The translations under genes and the position numbers were made by a program. Below the pieces are notes generated by a model, which saw only the letters and a list, made by a program, of their open reading frames with translations, was not told the DNA's origin and ran no database searches. A stretch of DNA of 64,000 bases, from positions 57,954,010 through 58,018,009 of the forward strand of contig OY759266.1 of the NCBI GenBank assembly GCA_963662155.1. Direction: 5' to 3'. This DNA is from Lamellibrachia columna. Taxonomy: Eukaryota; Annelida; Polychaeta; Sabellida; Siboglinidae. Below are positions 13,601 to 26,400 of the stretch, in pieces; the first letter of the stretch is position 1; the number at the start of each line of letters is the position of its first letter.

Positions 13601-14406
13601 AGTATAAATATATATAAAGAAGTATAACCTGTGTAACTCTGTATATGCTCGGAACACATGTAACTGAGTCTCCTACTGACCAGAGCCTCTGTGCAGGTAT
13701 CAGACAGCCGCACGACAAACCCAGGGTGGTCAGGGAACGTCCACTCCGAAGGTGGACGGCATTCGAGATGAACTGGACGAGGCCTGCACCAAAGTTCAGC
13801 AGTGCAGGGTAGGCCAATAGGTTGATAGGGTGGTGAATGCGGTGAACCAGGTGACTGGCTCATGACAAGGTGCGTGAATATATAAGTTCAATAAACCAAG
13901 ATGAAGCACTGAGATTCAAAGTTGTTTAATAATATAACACTCTTACAAAACAAATAGTTGAGAAAGTTTCTCTAGAATATAATAGCCAACTAAGAGATAA
14001 AATAACAAGCCTACTTAGAGACTGCACGTAGTATGTCAGAAGTGTAACGCAGGTATGTGTTTATACTGATGATGTTTGACAGTGTGGTGTCTTGTAGGAC
14101 CAGCTGGCCACTGAGATGTACAACTTTGTGGCACGTGAGTCAGAATACAGCGAGTTGCTTATAGAGGTGAGTGATTCTTCAGTCTACCTACATTGGTAAC
14201 AGAACAAGTCGGTTGTGGCTTGGTGTGAGACATGTGCAGTACGTTAGATTGTTCCTCTGCCACCTTTCTTACGTCCCTCCATACAACTGATGTGTTGGCC
14301 CTACAACTGATGTGTTGTTGACAGTTGGTGCGGGAACAGACGGAGTACCACAGGCAGGCCCTGGAGACATTGGACAACATGCTGCCAGAGATGACAGAAC
14401 AACTAG
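4675..14406 (+). CDS. ARHGAP17: BAR-domain exons A-G of the RhoGAP gene
   Basis: Seven exons (4675-4816, 5456-5532, 7797-7908, 12653-12729, 13697-13808, 14098-14166, 14325-14406) encode residues 1-223. Exon A reads SEVLTEDLQTLERRVDLVK, close to the vertebrate family's BAR helix 1 region. Later blocks also match: CGDAQGNLAHSL, NEIPTIQKLRKQLSRL, DQLATEMYNFVARESEY and EYHRQALETLDNMLPEM. The segment is helical and charged, as expected for a dimerising BAR coiled coil. Exon A begins with one base that completes an Arg codon, as in the human gene. The introns between B-C and C-D are filled by minisatellites of 1.9 and 4.2 kb. Identification rests on extended recognisable blocks in collinear order. 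Confidence 0.93.
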
Positions 14407-17400
14407 GTAGGTCTCTCACTGCAGCAGTCACTACAGTTATACTTGTGATGCAACTAAGCGAATTTTAGAACTGAGAGACCCTAAAATTCCTAATAGAGTT
14501 TGGTTTGACAACACTAGAGACACTAGATCCCAGAAGATTAAGAATAGACCCAATAGAAGTATGTTTAAACAGTAAAATTTACAGATATCCGATAAGGGCG
14601 GGCTACACATATTATATGAAAAATTTTTGGCCTATCAATAAAGCAAAAATCAGACCCATGCCCTGCACATGCATACAGGCACAAATAGGTATGGATCCAA
14701 ACCTGTTTTGTTTACACATGCTCACGCGCACACAGACCTCAAATATGTACGTGCGTACACCCACATAAACATACATGATAATGTGCATACATGTATATGT
14801 GCAGAAATATACATGTGTAAGATGATGTTGATGTACCCTGTGTTTGCTGTGCCTCTAGAACAGTACTGTCAGATACCTGTATACGGTCTGGCCCTGGAGG
14901 AGCACCTGAGACGCAGTAACCGCGACATCGCGAGCGTCCTAGAGGAGTGTGTGTGTACGCTGCTCCACGTAGGCATGGAGGAGGAGGTAGGTCCAGCACC
15001 TTGTTTACGCTGCTCCACATAGACATGGAGGAGGAGGTAGGTCCAGCACCTTGTTTACGCTGCTCCACATAGACATGGAGGAGGAGGTAGGTCCAGCACC
15101 TTGTTTACGCTGCTCCACATAGACATGGAGGAGGAGGTAGGTCCAGCACCTTGTTTACGCTGCTCCACATAGACATGGAGGAGGAGGTAGGTCCAGCACC
15201 TTGTGTACGCTGCTCCACATAGACATGGAGGAGGAGGTAGGTCCAGCACCTTGTTTACGCTGCTCCACATAGACATGGAGGAGGAGGTAGGTCCAGCACC
15301 TTGTTTACGCTGCTCCACATAGACATGGAGGAGGAGGTAGGTCCAGCACCTTGTGTACACTGCTCCACATAGACATGGAGGAGGAGGTAGGTCCAGCACC
15401 TTGTGTACGCTGCTCCACATAGACATGGAGGAGGAGGTAGGTCCAGCACCTTGTGTACGCTGCTCCACATAGACATGGAGGAGGAGGTAGGTCCAGCACC
15501 TTGTGTACGCTGCTCCACATAGACATGGAGGAGGAGGTAGGTCCAGCACCTTGTTTACGCTGCTCCACATAGACATGGAGGAGGAGGTAGGTCCAGCACC
15601 TTGTTTACGCTGCTCCACATAGACATGGAGGAGGAGGTAGGTCCAGCACCTTGTGTACACTGCTCCACATAGACATGGAGGAGGAGGTAGGTCCAGCACC
15701 TTGTGTACGCTGCTCCACATAGACATGGAGGAGGAGGTAGGTCCAGCACCTTGTGTACGCTGCTCCACATAGACATGGAGGAGGAGGTAGGTCCAGCACC
15801 TTGTGTACGCTGCTCCACATAGACATGGAGGAGGAGGTAGGTCCAGCACCTTGTGTACGCTGCTCCACATAGACATGGAGGAGGAGGTAGTTCCAGCACC
15901 TTGCAAACAACTTAAGGCCAGTTTCCACGAGACATTTATGCCCCAATTTGTCGGGCGTCACTTTGTCAGCATTGTGTGTGCATTTAAATGAGCGACATGT
16001 CTAGACACTGCGACCTAGATCTTGGTGCAGAGTGGCGAGTGTACCTACTGTCTGTAGCTAATTAGATTAAAATCAGGGTTAACTGTTAGCAACATTGGAA
16101 CCAGTCCCAACTCTCCCGGGCACAACTGTTTGACAAAGTTGTCTCACTAATCAGGTACATGACCAATTCATGCAGCCTGATGTTGCTTTATAGTTCACAT
16201 TCATAATTGTTTCCGACTTTTTATGTATTTTCTATGATTGTTCCGAGCTGCATATATTTTGGCAAATGTATTATTTCAACAATTCATGAAACTGGCCCTA
16301 GAACAACACTACCATGGTATGAAACAACACTACCATGGTATGAAACAACACTACCATGGTATGAAACATCCAGTATATTTGATACGAACAAATAAGCTTG
16401 TTGTGATTCTATACATGTATAAATTGAGGAGTAATTTAACAAGATTTAACAAGATTTGCCATCCAAGCCAAAGGCCCAGATGGCAAGTGGACAAGGAAGC
16501 CATTGGCTTATCGAGAGTCCAACAATGTTTATCTACTTATAACCCGCCCTCCTGAGATATGTGTCAACCTTGTTTTTAAACATATTCACGCTGCTAGCAG
16601 TTACACAATCTGTAGACAATTTGTTCCATTCATTTATTGTCGTCTGTGAGAACGAGTGCTTCCTGATGTCCAATCTACATTGATCCTTTACTAATTTTAC
16701 CTCGTCATCTAGTTCTGCTATCTTTCTTGAGTGAGAAAAACATATTTCTATCAATATTTTCATACCCATTCAATATCTTAAAAACTTCAATCTGATCTCC
16801 TCTTAACCTCCTTGTCTCTAGAGTTGTTAAACCACATTCTTTCAGGCGTTCTTCATAACTAAGGTCTCTAAGTTCTGGAATCATTTTAGTTGCTCTCCTT
16901 TGTATGCGTTCAAGCGTATCTATATCCTTCTTACGATATGGTCTCCATGCTTGTATACAGTATTCTAAATGAGGTCTAACTATTGCTTTATAAAGAGGTA
17001 TAATTAACTTTTTCCCTTGTATGTTATGTTTCTTCTAATCAATCCAAGAATTTGATTACCCTTTGAAGCTGCAATACCACACTGCTCTGAAACTTTCATA
17101 TCAGCGCTTATTGTAACTCCTAAGTCCTTTTCTTTTACAGTAGTACCCAGAACAGTATCTCCCATTTTATAGTTTACATTCAAGTTCCCATGTCCTGTAT
17201 GTAGGCATTTACATTTCCCAAAATTGAACAGCATCTGCCATTTCTCAGACCATTTCACTAATCTGTCTAGATCGTTTTGTAAATGTTGTTTATCACCATC
17301 AGTATTAACCTTTCTAAACAGTTTTGTGTCATCCGCAAATTTCAGTACATTACTAGTTATACTGTCGTCCAAGTCATTGATATATATTAAGAATAATATA

Positions 17401-20400
17401 GGTCCTAATACTGATCCCTGAGGTACCCCACTCAAAACCGATTTCCAATTTGAAACTTCTCCATCTACTACAACTCGTTGTCTTCTGTCAGTCAGCCATT
17501 GTTCTATCCAGTCAGTTATGCTATCCCCAATACCATGGGCTTTTAATTTAAGTAGTAATCTTTGATGTGGCACTTTGTCAAAAGCTTTCTGAAAATCTAA
17601 GTAGATAATATCTACTGGCGATCCCACGGTAATGCCTGAATCATCAGCGACATTTGTCTGTCCATGTTCCAGGGCCTGTTCCGCATTGCTGGTAGTGCAT
17701 CACGTCTAAAGAAGTTAAAGGTATGTAGTGGGTCGTTATTCTACAGAGATGATACCACGTATTTAGATTACCTTTCGTGGGTTAGATGTTCACTAATGAT
17801 ACAACTTACAATTGAGTGCCAGAGCAGTGAAGGGCAGGTTTCCCATCTGACTTAAGCAACTCTGTAGCATAACAACATAACAATGGTACAATCCTAATTT
17901 CAGACATTATGGTACTATCTACCCTAAATGACTAAAATTATTACCATCATAACTCAGGGTCAGGAGTTAGCAATTGTCATTTATGATCCATTGGCACAAG
18001 GGTCAGGGTTCAAGCTTTTAAATTCTTCAAATGATACTTTTGATACGCCGAAACACATAACAACAGCACAATCCTAACATATGAGAAATATGTTGCTCCT
18101 GTTTTTAAATTATAATGTCAATCTTTGTGAATTTTTCAAATTGTTTACAACATTGGTCCATTGTTATACAGATTGTAGTAGAAACTTCTATCTTGCCTAA
18201 ATCCTTGGAAATTCAAGCTCAGTGGCCCCAAAACTTCAAGATGATGGCAAAGATATATTGTGTTTGATACTTGAACATGTGTGATTTGTTCCAGGCTGCC
18301 CTCAACTCTGGGCTAGTCGATATGAGTGACTACATCATGGACATTCCCTGTGTAGCAAGTGAGTGAATACCATGGCTGTGTACAGTGGGAAGGAATTCAC
18401 TCTCAACTGTATTTTGCAATATTTTCATTATGAAATTGAATAGCTGGGAATTTTGGCACTTTTGTCTGTTGGACAAGTTCACCAAAATTTGAAGTTGTCA
18501 TGCTGGATAAGTGATCAGATGTTTAGGTTGTCTGCAAAATATACTGTGATATTTAACAAGATTGAACAAGATTGTCATGCAAGGGAAAAGGTCCAGATGG
18601 GATGTAGACAAAGAAGCTACTGGATATGCAGACACGAATGTATGTAAACCGTGAATGGTACTGTGTTATAGGTGCACTGAAGCAGTACTTGCGAGAGTTG
18701 CCCGAGCCACTGATGACTCACGCTCTCTACGATGAATGGATGCAGGCCGCTTACCTGTGAGTACTCAGTAGGACTCATTTATGGGTACTTGGTAGAGCTC
18801 ATTTATGGGTACTTGGTAGGGCTCATTTATGGGTACTTGGTAGGACTCATTTATGTGCACTCTCTAGGGCTCATTTACGGGAAGTTAGTAGGGCTCATTT
18901 ATGGGTACTTGGTAGAGCTCATTTATGTGCACTCTCTAGGGCTCATTTACGGGAACTTAGTAGGGCTTATTTATGGGTACTCAGTGAATGGTTAAAACAG
19001 CTCATGTGTGACTACTTTGCATGATTCGTCCATTAGTATTTAGCACAGATCATCTGCGAACAAGCCATCTACAACGATGAGATATCTGCCTTGACTGGTG
19101 CCATATTGACCTTGTTTCATGTATCTGTGATTAACTTAAGTTTCACGTTTCTCCAACAATGCATTCTCATTACTACAAATTACCTCTGTTTGGATATGAA
19201 CTTATCTGTTTGTTTGTGTCTGTCTGTGTTGTACGCTTGTTTGTTGGTGTAATTTAATAATGCATCAATGTCTTTCTGGAAGGTATGCACGTTGTGCCTG
19301 TTTTGTAGTGCACCTGAAGAAAGGTTGAACGTGTTTCGGTTGGTGTTAGAAAAGATGCCAAAAGCCAACTACAATAACTTGAGGTGAGACAGCTTAGACC
19401 AAGATGTATTACAAGTGTCTTTGTGTACTTGTGTAGTAGAACCTATATTCTTTCTACTATGGTTCTACCTTTACATATACGATACAATAACTTGAGGTGA
19501 GACAGCTTAGACCAAGATGTATTACAAGTGTCTTTGTGTACTTGTGTAGTAGAACCTATATTCTTTCTACTATGGTTCTACCTTTACATATACGATACAA
19601 TAAGTTGAGGTGAGACAGCTTAGACCAAGATGTACTACAAGTGTCTTTGTGTACTTGTGTAGTAGAACCTATATTCTTTCTACTATGGTTCTACCTTTAC
19701 ATATACGATACAATAACTTGAGGTGAGACAGCTTAGACCAAGATGTATTACAAGTGTCTTTGTGTACTTGTATAGTAGAACCTATATTCTTTCTACTATG
19801 GTTCTACCTTTACATATACGATACAATAACTTGAGGTGAGACAGCTTAGACCAAGATGTATTACAAGTGTCTTTGTGTACTTGTGTAGTAGAACCTATAT
19901 TCTTTCTACTATGGTTCTACCTTTACATATACGATACAATAACTTGAGGTGAGACAGCTTAGACCAAGATGTATTACAAGTGTCTTTGTGTACTTGTGTA
20001 GTAGAACCTATATTCTTTCTACTATGGTTCTACCTTTACATATACGATACAATAACTTGAGGTGAGACAGCTTAGACCAAGATGTATTACAAGTGTCTTT
20101 GTGTACTTGTGTAGTAGAACCTATATTCTTTCTACTATGGTTCTACCTTTACATATACGATACAATAACTTGAGTGAGACAGCTTAGACCAAGATGTATT
20201 ACAAGTGTCTTTGTGTACTTGTGTAGTAGAACCTATATTCTTTCTACTATGGTTCTACCTTTACATATACGATACAATAACTTGAGGTGAGACAGCTTAG
20301 ACCAAGATGTATTACAAGTGTCTTTGTGTACTTGTGTAGTAGAACCTATATTCTTTCTACTATGGTTCTACCTTTACATATACTATACAATAACTTGAGG

Positions 20401-23400
20401 TGAGACAGCTTAGACCAAGATGTATTACAAGTGTCTTTGTAGAACCTATATTCTTTCTACTATGGTTTTTATCTTTACATATACTATATAAGTTTGTGCA
20501 TTAAATTAGCTCAGAACTTCAATAATGTGGGTTTGTCTAGCACTAGATGTGTTCTGTTTATGTAAGTACTGGTGTATTATTATATGTAATGTTATAAGTG
20601 AAATGTGAGGTTTGTATTTGATATTTGGGTAGGTGTATGCTGATTCAATGACTGATAAAATATATCAGTATGATTTACGTCTTCATATTACCAAATACTG
20701 CAGTATAACTAATTGGGACAATGTCTTTCACGAAGATAACGACATACTTTTACATGTACAGTAGGGCACACTGGATGATGAAGATAACGACATACTTTTA
20801 CATGTACAGTAGGGCAGGTTGGCATTATTGCTGTAGGAATATGTCAGCTTCACTTAACAATGAACTTGTTTCAGGTATTTAATAAAGTTCCTTGTGAAGC
20901 TGTCCGAGAAGTCTGATGTGAACAAGATGTCAGCAAGTAACATCGCAATTGTGATAGGCCCCAACTTACTGTGGCCCCCGGGTGATAACAGGTCAGTGTG
21001 TCATTGTGATATGCCCCAACTTACTGTGGCCCCCGGGTGATAACAGGTCAGTGTGTCGTTGTGATACGCCCCAACTTACTGTGGCCCCCGGGTGATAACA
21101 GGTCAGTGTGTCGTTGTGATACGCCCCAACTTACTGTGGCCCCCGGGTGATAACAGGTCAATGTGTCATTGTGATATGCCCCAACTTACTGTAGCCCCCG
21201 GGTGATAACAGGTCAGTGTGTCATTGTGATAGGGCCCAACTTACTGTGGCCCCCGGGTGATAACAGGTCGATGTGTCATTGTGATAGGACCCAACTTACT
21301 GTGGCCCCCGGGTGATAACAGGTCAGTGTGTCATTGTGATAGGGCCCAACTTACTGTAGCCCCCGGGTGATAACAGGTCAGTGTGTCATTGTGATATGCC
21401 CCAACTTACTGTAGCCCCTGGGTGATAACAGGTCAGTGTGTCATTGTGATAGTCCCCAACTTACTGTGGCCCCCAGGTGATAACAGGTCAGTGTGTCATT
21501 GTGATAGGGCCCAACTTACTTTGTCCCCGGGTGATAACAGGTCAGTGTGTCATTGTGATAGGGCCCAACTTACTGTAGCCCCCGGGTGATAACAGGTCAG
21601 TGTGTCATTGTGATAGGGCCCAACTTACTGTGGCCCCCGGGTGATAACAGGTCAGTGTGTCATTGTGATAGGGCCCAACTTACTGTAGCCCCCAGGTGAT
21701 AACAGGTCAGTGTGTCATTGTGATACGCCCCAACTTACTGTAGCCCCCGGGTGATAACAGGTCAGTGTGTCATTGTGATAGTCCCCAACTTACTGTGGCC
21801 CCCAGGTGATAACAGGTCAGTGTGTCATTGTGATACGCCCCAACTTACTGTGGCCCCCGGGTGATAACAGGTCAGTGTGTCATTGTGATACGCCCCAACT
21901 TACTGTAGCCCCCGGGTGATAACAGGTCAGTGTGTCATTGTGATAGTCCCCAACTTACTGTGGCCCCCAGGTGATAACAGGTCAGTGTGTCATTGTGATA
22001 ATCCCCAACTTACCGTGGCCCCCAGGTGATAACAGGTCAATGTGTCATTGTGATAGGGCCCAACTTACTGTAGCCCCCGGGTGATAACAGGTCGATGTGT
22101 CATTGTGATAGTCCTCAACTTACTGTGGCCCCCGGGTGATAACAGGTCAGTGTGTCATTGTGATAGGGCCCAACTTACTGTAGCCCCCGGGTGATAATAG
22201 GTCGATGTGTCATTGTGATAGTCCCCAACTTACTGTGGCCCCCAGGTGATAACAGGTCAGTGTGTCATTGTGATAGGGCCCAACTTACTGTGGCCCCTGG
22301 GTGATAACAGGTCGATGTGTCATTGTGATAGTCCCCAACTTACTGTAGCCCCCGGGTGATAACAGGTCAGTGTGTCATTGTGATAGGGCCCAACTTACTG
22401 TGGCCCCCGGGTGATAACAGGTCGATGTGTCATTGTGATAGGACCCAACTTACTGTGGCCCCCGGGTGATAACAGGTCAGTGTGTCATTGTGATAGGGCC
22501 CAACTTACTGTAGCCCCCGGGTGATAACAGGTCAGTGTGTCATTGTGATATGCCCCAACTTACTGTAGCCCCTGGGTGATAACAGGTCAGTGTGTCATTG
22601 TGATAGTCCCCAACTTACTGTGGCCCCCAGGTGATAACAGGTCAGTGTGTCATTGTGATAGGGCCCAACTTACTGTGGCCCCCGGGTGATAACAGGTCAG
22701 TGTGTCATTGTGATAGGGCCCAACTTACTGTAGCCCCCGGGTGATAACAGGTCAGTGTGTCATTGTGATAGTCCCCAACTTACTGTGGCCCCCGGGTGAT
22801 AACAGGTCAGTGTGTCATTGTGATAGGGCCCAACTTACTGTAGCCCCCGGGTGATAACAGGTCAGTGTGTCATTGTGATACGCCCCAACTTACTGTAGCC
22901 CCCGGGTGATAACAGGTCAGTGTGTCATTGTGATAGTCCCCAACTTACTGTGGCCCCCAGGTGATAACAGGTCAGTGTGTCATTGTGATACGCCCCAACT
23001 TACTGTGGCCCCCGGGTGATAACAGGTCAGTGTGTCATTGTGATACGCCCCAACTTACTGTAGCCCCCGGGTGATAACAGGTCAGTGTGTCATTGTGATA
23101 GGGCCCAACTTACTGTGGCCCCCAGGTGATAACAGGTCAGTGTGTCATTGTGATAGTCCCCAACTTACTGTGGCCCCCAGGTGATAACAGGTCAGTGTGT
23201 CATTGTGATAGTCCCCAACTTACTGTGGCCCCCAGGTGATAACAGGTCAGTGTGTCATTGTGATAGTCCCCAACTTACTGTGGCCCCCAGGTGATAACAG
23301 GTCAGTGTGTCATTGTGATAGGGCCCAACTTACTGTGGCCCCCGGGTGATAACATGTCAGTGTGTCATTGTGATAGGGCCCAACTTACTGTAGCCCCCGG

Positions 23401-26400
23401 GTGATAACAGGTCAGTGTGTCATTGTGATACGCCCCAACTTACTGTGGCCCCCGGGTGATAACAGGTCAGTTTGTGTTATTGTGATTATGCCCCAATTTA
23501 CTGTGGCGACAATGGGTCAGTGTGTTATCACTCAATCTTTTATCAGTGACATTTACATATTTATTTATGCAGTAGCTAACTTACATGGAGTTGTGTCTTA
23601 GTATAAAATGACATCTCACAATCTTTTGAACATTTTGAAAATGTGTTTTTAAAAGCGTAGAGCATAGAGCATCACAACAGTTGAGTTTCTTCCACCTGTA
23701 CATGTAGTGTTTTAAGCACTTGTGAAAAAAAATGGTTAGTTCATTTTGGGGAATTTGCACATCGTATACAAGATAGCGCTCTCAATGGGTTTTCTCTGTT
23801 TCCAGTCCAAGTGTTGTGAGCTCGGGAACACAAGCGTCCATTGTAGAAACGTTGATCAACAATGCTGATACGTTGTTTCCCGGAGGTAAGTCACAATACT
23901 GTCGTCTTTTATTCTAGGCATGTTGTGTACATATCTTGGCTGTTCCATCGCTGCGTGGGTTCTGCATGGTTCGTTGGTCTCTTGTTATAAAGATCACCCC
24001 TTGCTGCATGGCTGGTTGGCACGTCTAGCAGGCTAGTGATACCTTGGTGTTTATAACCCAGGCAGTATGACACCAGCGGACAAACAAGGGGTTATTGGTG
24101 ATCTGGAATCTGCCGTGGCAGGGGGTGCAGGACAGATGTTTCAGTCATTCTCATTTTGCTATACCTGTTGCTATGGTACTTCCAAATAAATTACTTCTAT
24201 TACAAATTTCTCTGTACCCAAACGGGAACATATGTGACCTCAAGAATGCTATTGGGTCTACTTTGTTTTGTCCATGCCTTTTTCTTTGTTGGACCTAATG
24301 AAATTGTAATATAATGAAATTATTTGTAATTTAATTATTTTATTTTAATGCAATTTAATTATTTATTTCAATGTTTAGCTCCCCAAGTAGTTTTTAACTA
24401 GATTTGGTGCTATTATTGTTATTACAATCTTTATTTGGACTCAAGATCCAAACATGTACATATTAGTTCCATATCAGAAACAGTAGTTAGAAAACACATT
24501 ATATTGTGCTTAGTATTGAAATCACAGCATTACATTCTTCCTTATTTAAGACAGCGTCATTGTTACGCTCTATCATTACCACAAATTCACAAATCATATT
24601 TGCGTAGTCATAGTATGTAGCATTTACACTGATATTCCACATTTCTTAACATTTATAGTTAATGCCACTCATAGGCATATACAATAGTTCATGGTGTGTC
24701 ATGAGTGCAATATTTATTTTATTTATTATTTAGCTCCTGCAACGTTTCTATGGTTTGACTCATTATTTGCCTATATTGAATCAAGTTTTTACATTTAAAA
24801 AAATCTTTTACTTGATAACTTTCTATTTTTTTCTTCTTCCTTCGCCTCAGTCTGTTGACATTGGTTTTTGACATATGCCTACAAATGTTTCAGATCCATT
24901 GAAAATCATCATTTTAACCATCTCTGACTCAACGAAATAGAAATACAATTCTGTTTAATTACTTCTTTATGTAATTGGCTGTGGAAATTTTTTTTTATTT
25001 TTGCTTTTGCTAGGAATTCTTGCATCCTTTTTCTTGGCTCTATTTGAGTTGCTGTAATATTACAGCACCTTAATGTCACTTAGCTTATTGCATGTTATTA
25101 GTTTATCTATTTGCCACTGAGACCAATACTTTGATCTTTTTTGCATTGATACATTGTTTAATCCCTTGATTTCATGTTGTCACATATATGCTGTCAAATG
25201 TACGTGTTTTAATTCTGCTGTCAATTGTACATACTTTAATGTGTTGGTGGTTATTCACAGGTAAGTTTTGAAAAAAGTATTTGATTTTTCTGCTTCTTCA
25301 GAATTATCCAGGAGTCTTGTAGCTGTCAGGTAGCCCTGTGGCTGTCTGGTGACCCCATGGCTGTCTGGTGACCCCGAGGCTGTCAGGTAGCCCCATGGCT
25401 GTCTGGTGGCCAAGTGGTTGTTAGTTGGCCCCGTGACTGTCAAGTAGCCCTGTGGCTGTCTGGTGACCCCATGGCTGTCAGGTGGGCCCACGGCTGCCTC
25501 ACGTAACCTCTCAGCTCCCTCAGGTAGCCCCTAGGCTCCCTCAGGTAGCCCTGCGGTTCCCTCAGGTAGCAATGCGGCCAACTTAGGTAGCCCTGTTGGT
25601 GACTGCTGTCAGGGTGTAACTGATGTAGACGGAGCTTGTTGCCTTGATGTCTGACCATTGCCTTGACCACTGACTACTGTTGCATTGCTGCAGTGATGTT
25701 TCAACAAATGTGTTGCTACTGTTGAGTTTGGACTTAGTTTCCTGCGTTATTTCTTGCATTGTTGTGTGTATTATTTGATTAATCGTTGCATGGCTTGTGT
25801 AGTCTTCATTCTTGTACAGACAGCTTGGTGATGTTGACAGTAGTGAGACTGTTGCATTACCATGCAACAGTCTCAACAGTCAAGTAGCACCACTAAACAT
25901 TTAGATTTGGTGCATTTAAACAGGACCACTGTGAACATTTAAATAGGACCACTGTAAACATTTAAATTGACACTTGTTACGTTAGCTGATGTGACTCAGT
26001 GTAGAGTCATAGACTTTGTCATAGAAACATTCAGTATAAGACACTCGCTATTTGTGTAATGTTTTACTAACATTTAATCTAAGACATTTATACACACAAT
26101 GTAACGCATTTTTTATAAGGCTGTAACAACATTTATTGTATTTAAAGTAGAAACAACCAACATAAAACAGTTAATTGTCTGTTGGGTAGGATGATACACA
26201 ACAGAATCATCCCATATTGGAGTTAGTAACTCACCATTACAGACATGTCATGTGTTGTCAGTATATAGTGCTGGGTGAAGAGTTTGATTATAGTGATTAA
26301 CTCTCCGATTGGATGATTGCTAACATGTACAAATAGTCGTGTAGCCTCATGTGTAAGCTGTTCAATGTTGTGTTGGGGGATTACTGCCCCTGCCTTTGTG

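Noticed and set aside
15055..15961. Several antisense ORFs with Pro/Cys-rich repeats
   Set aside because: Shadows of the 50-bp exon-tail array, which is explained by exon H on the plus strand.
20948..23480. CRISPR-like regular repeats
   Set aside because: Head-to-tail repeats without unique spacers in a eukaryotic intron; the same applies to the other arrays.
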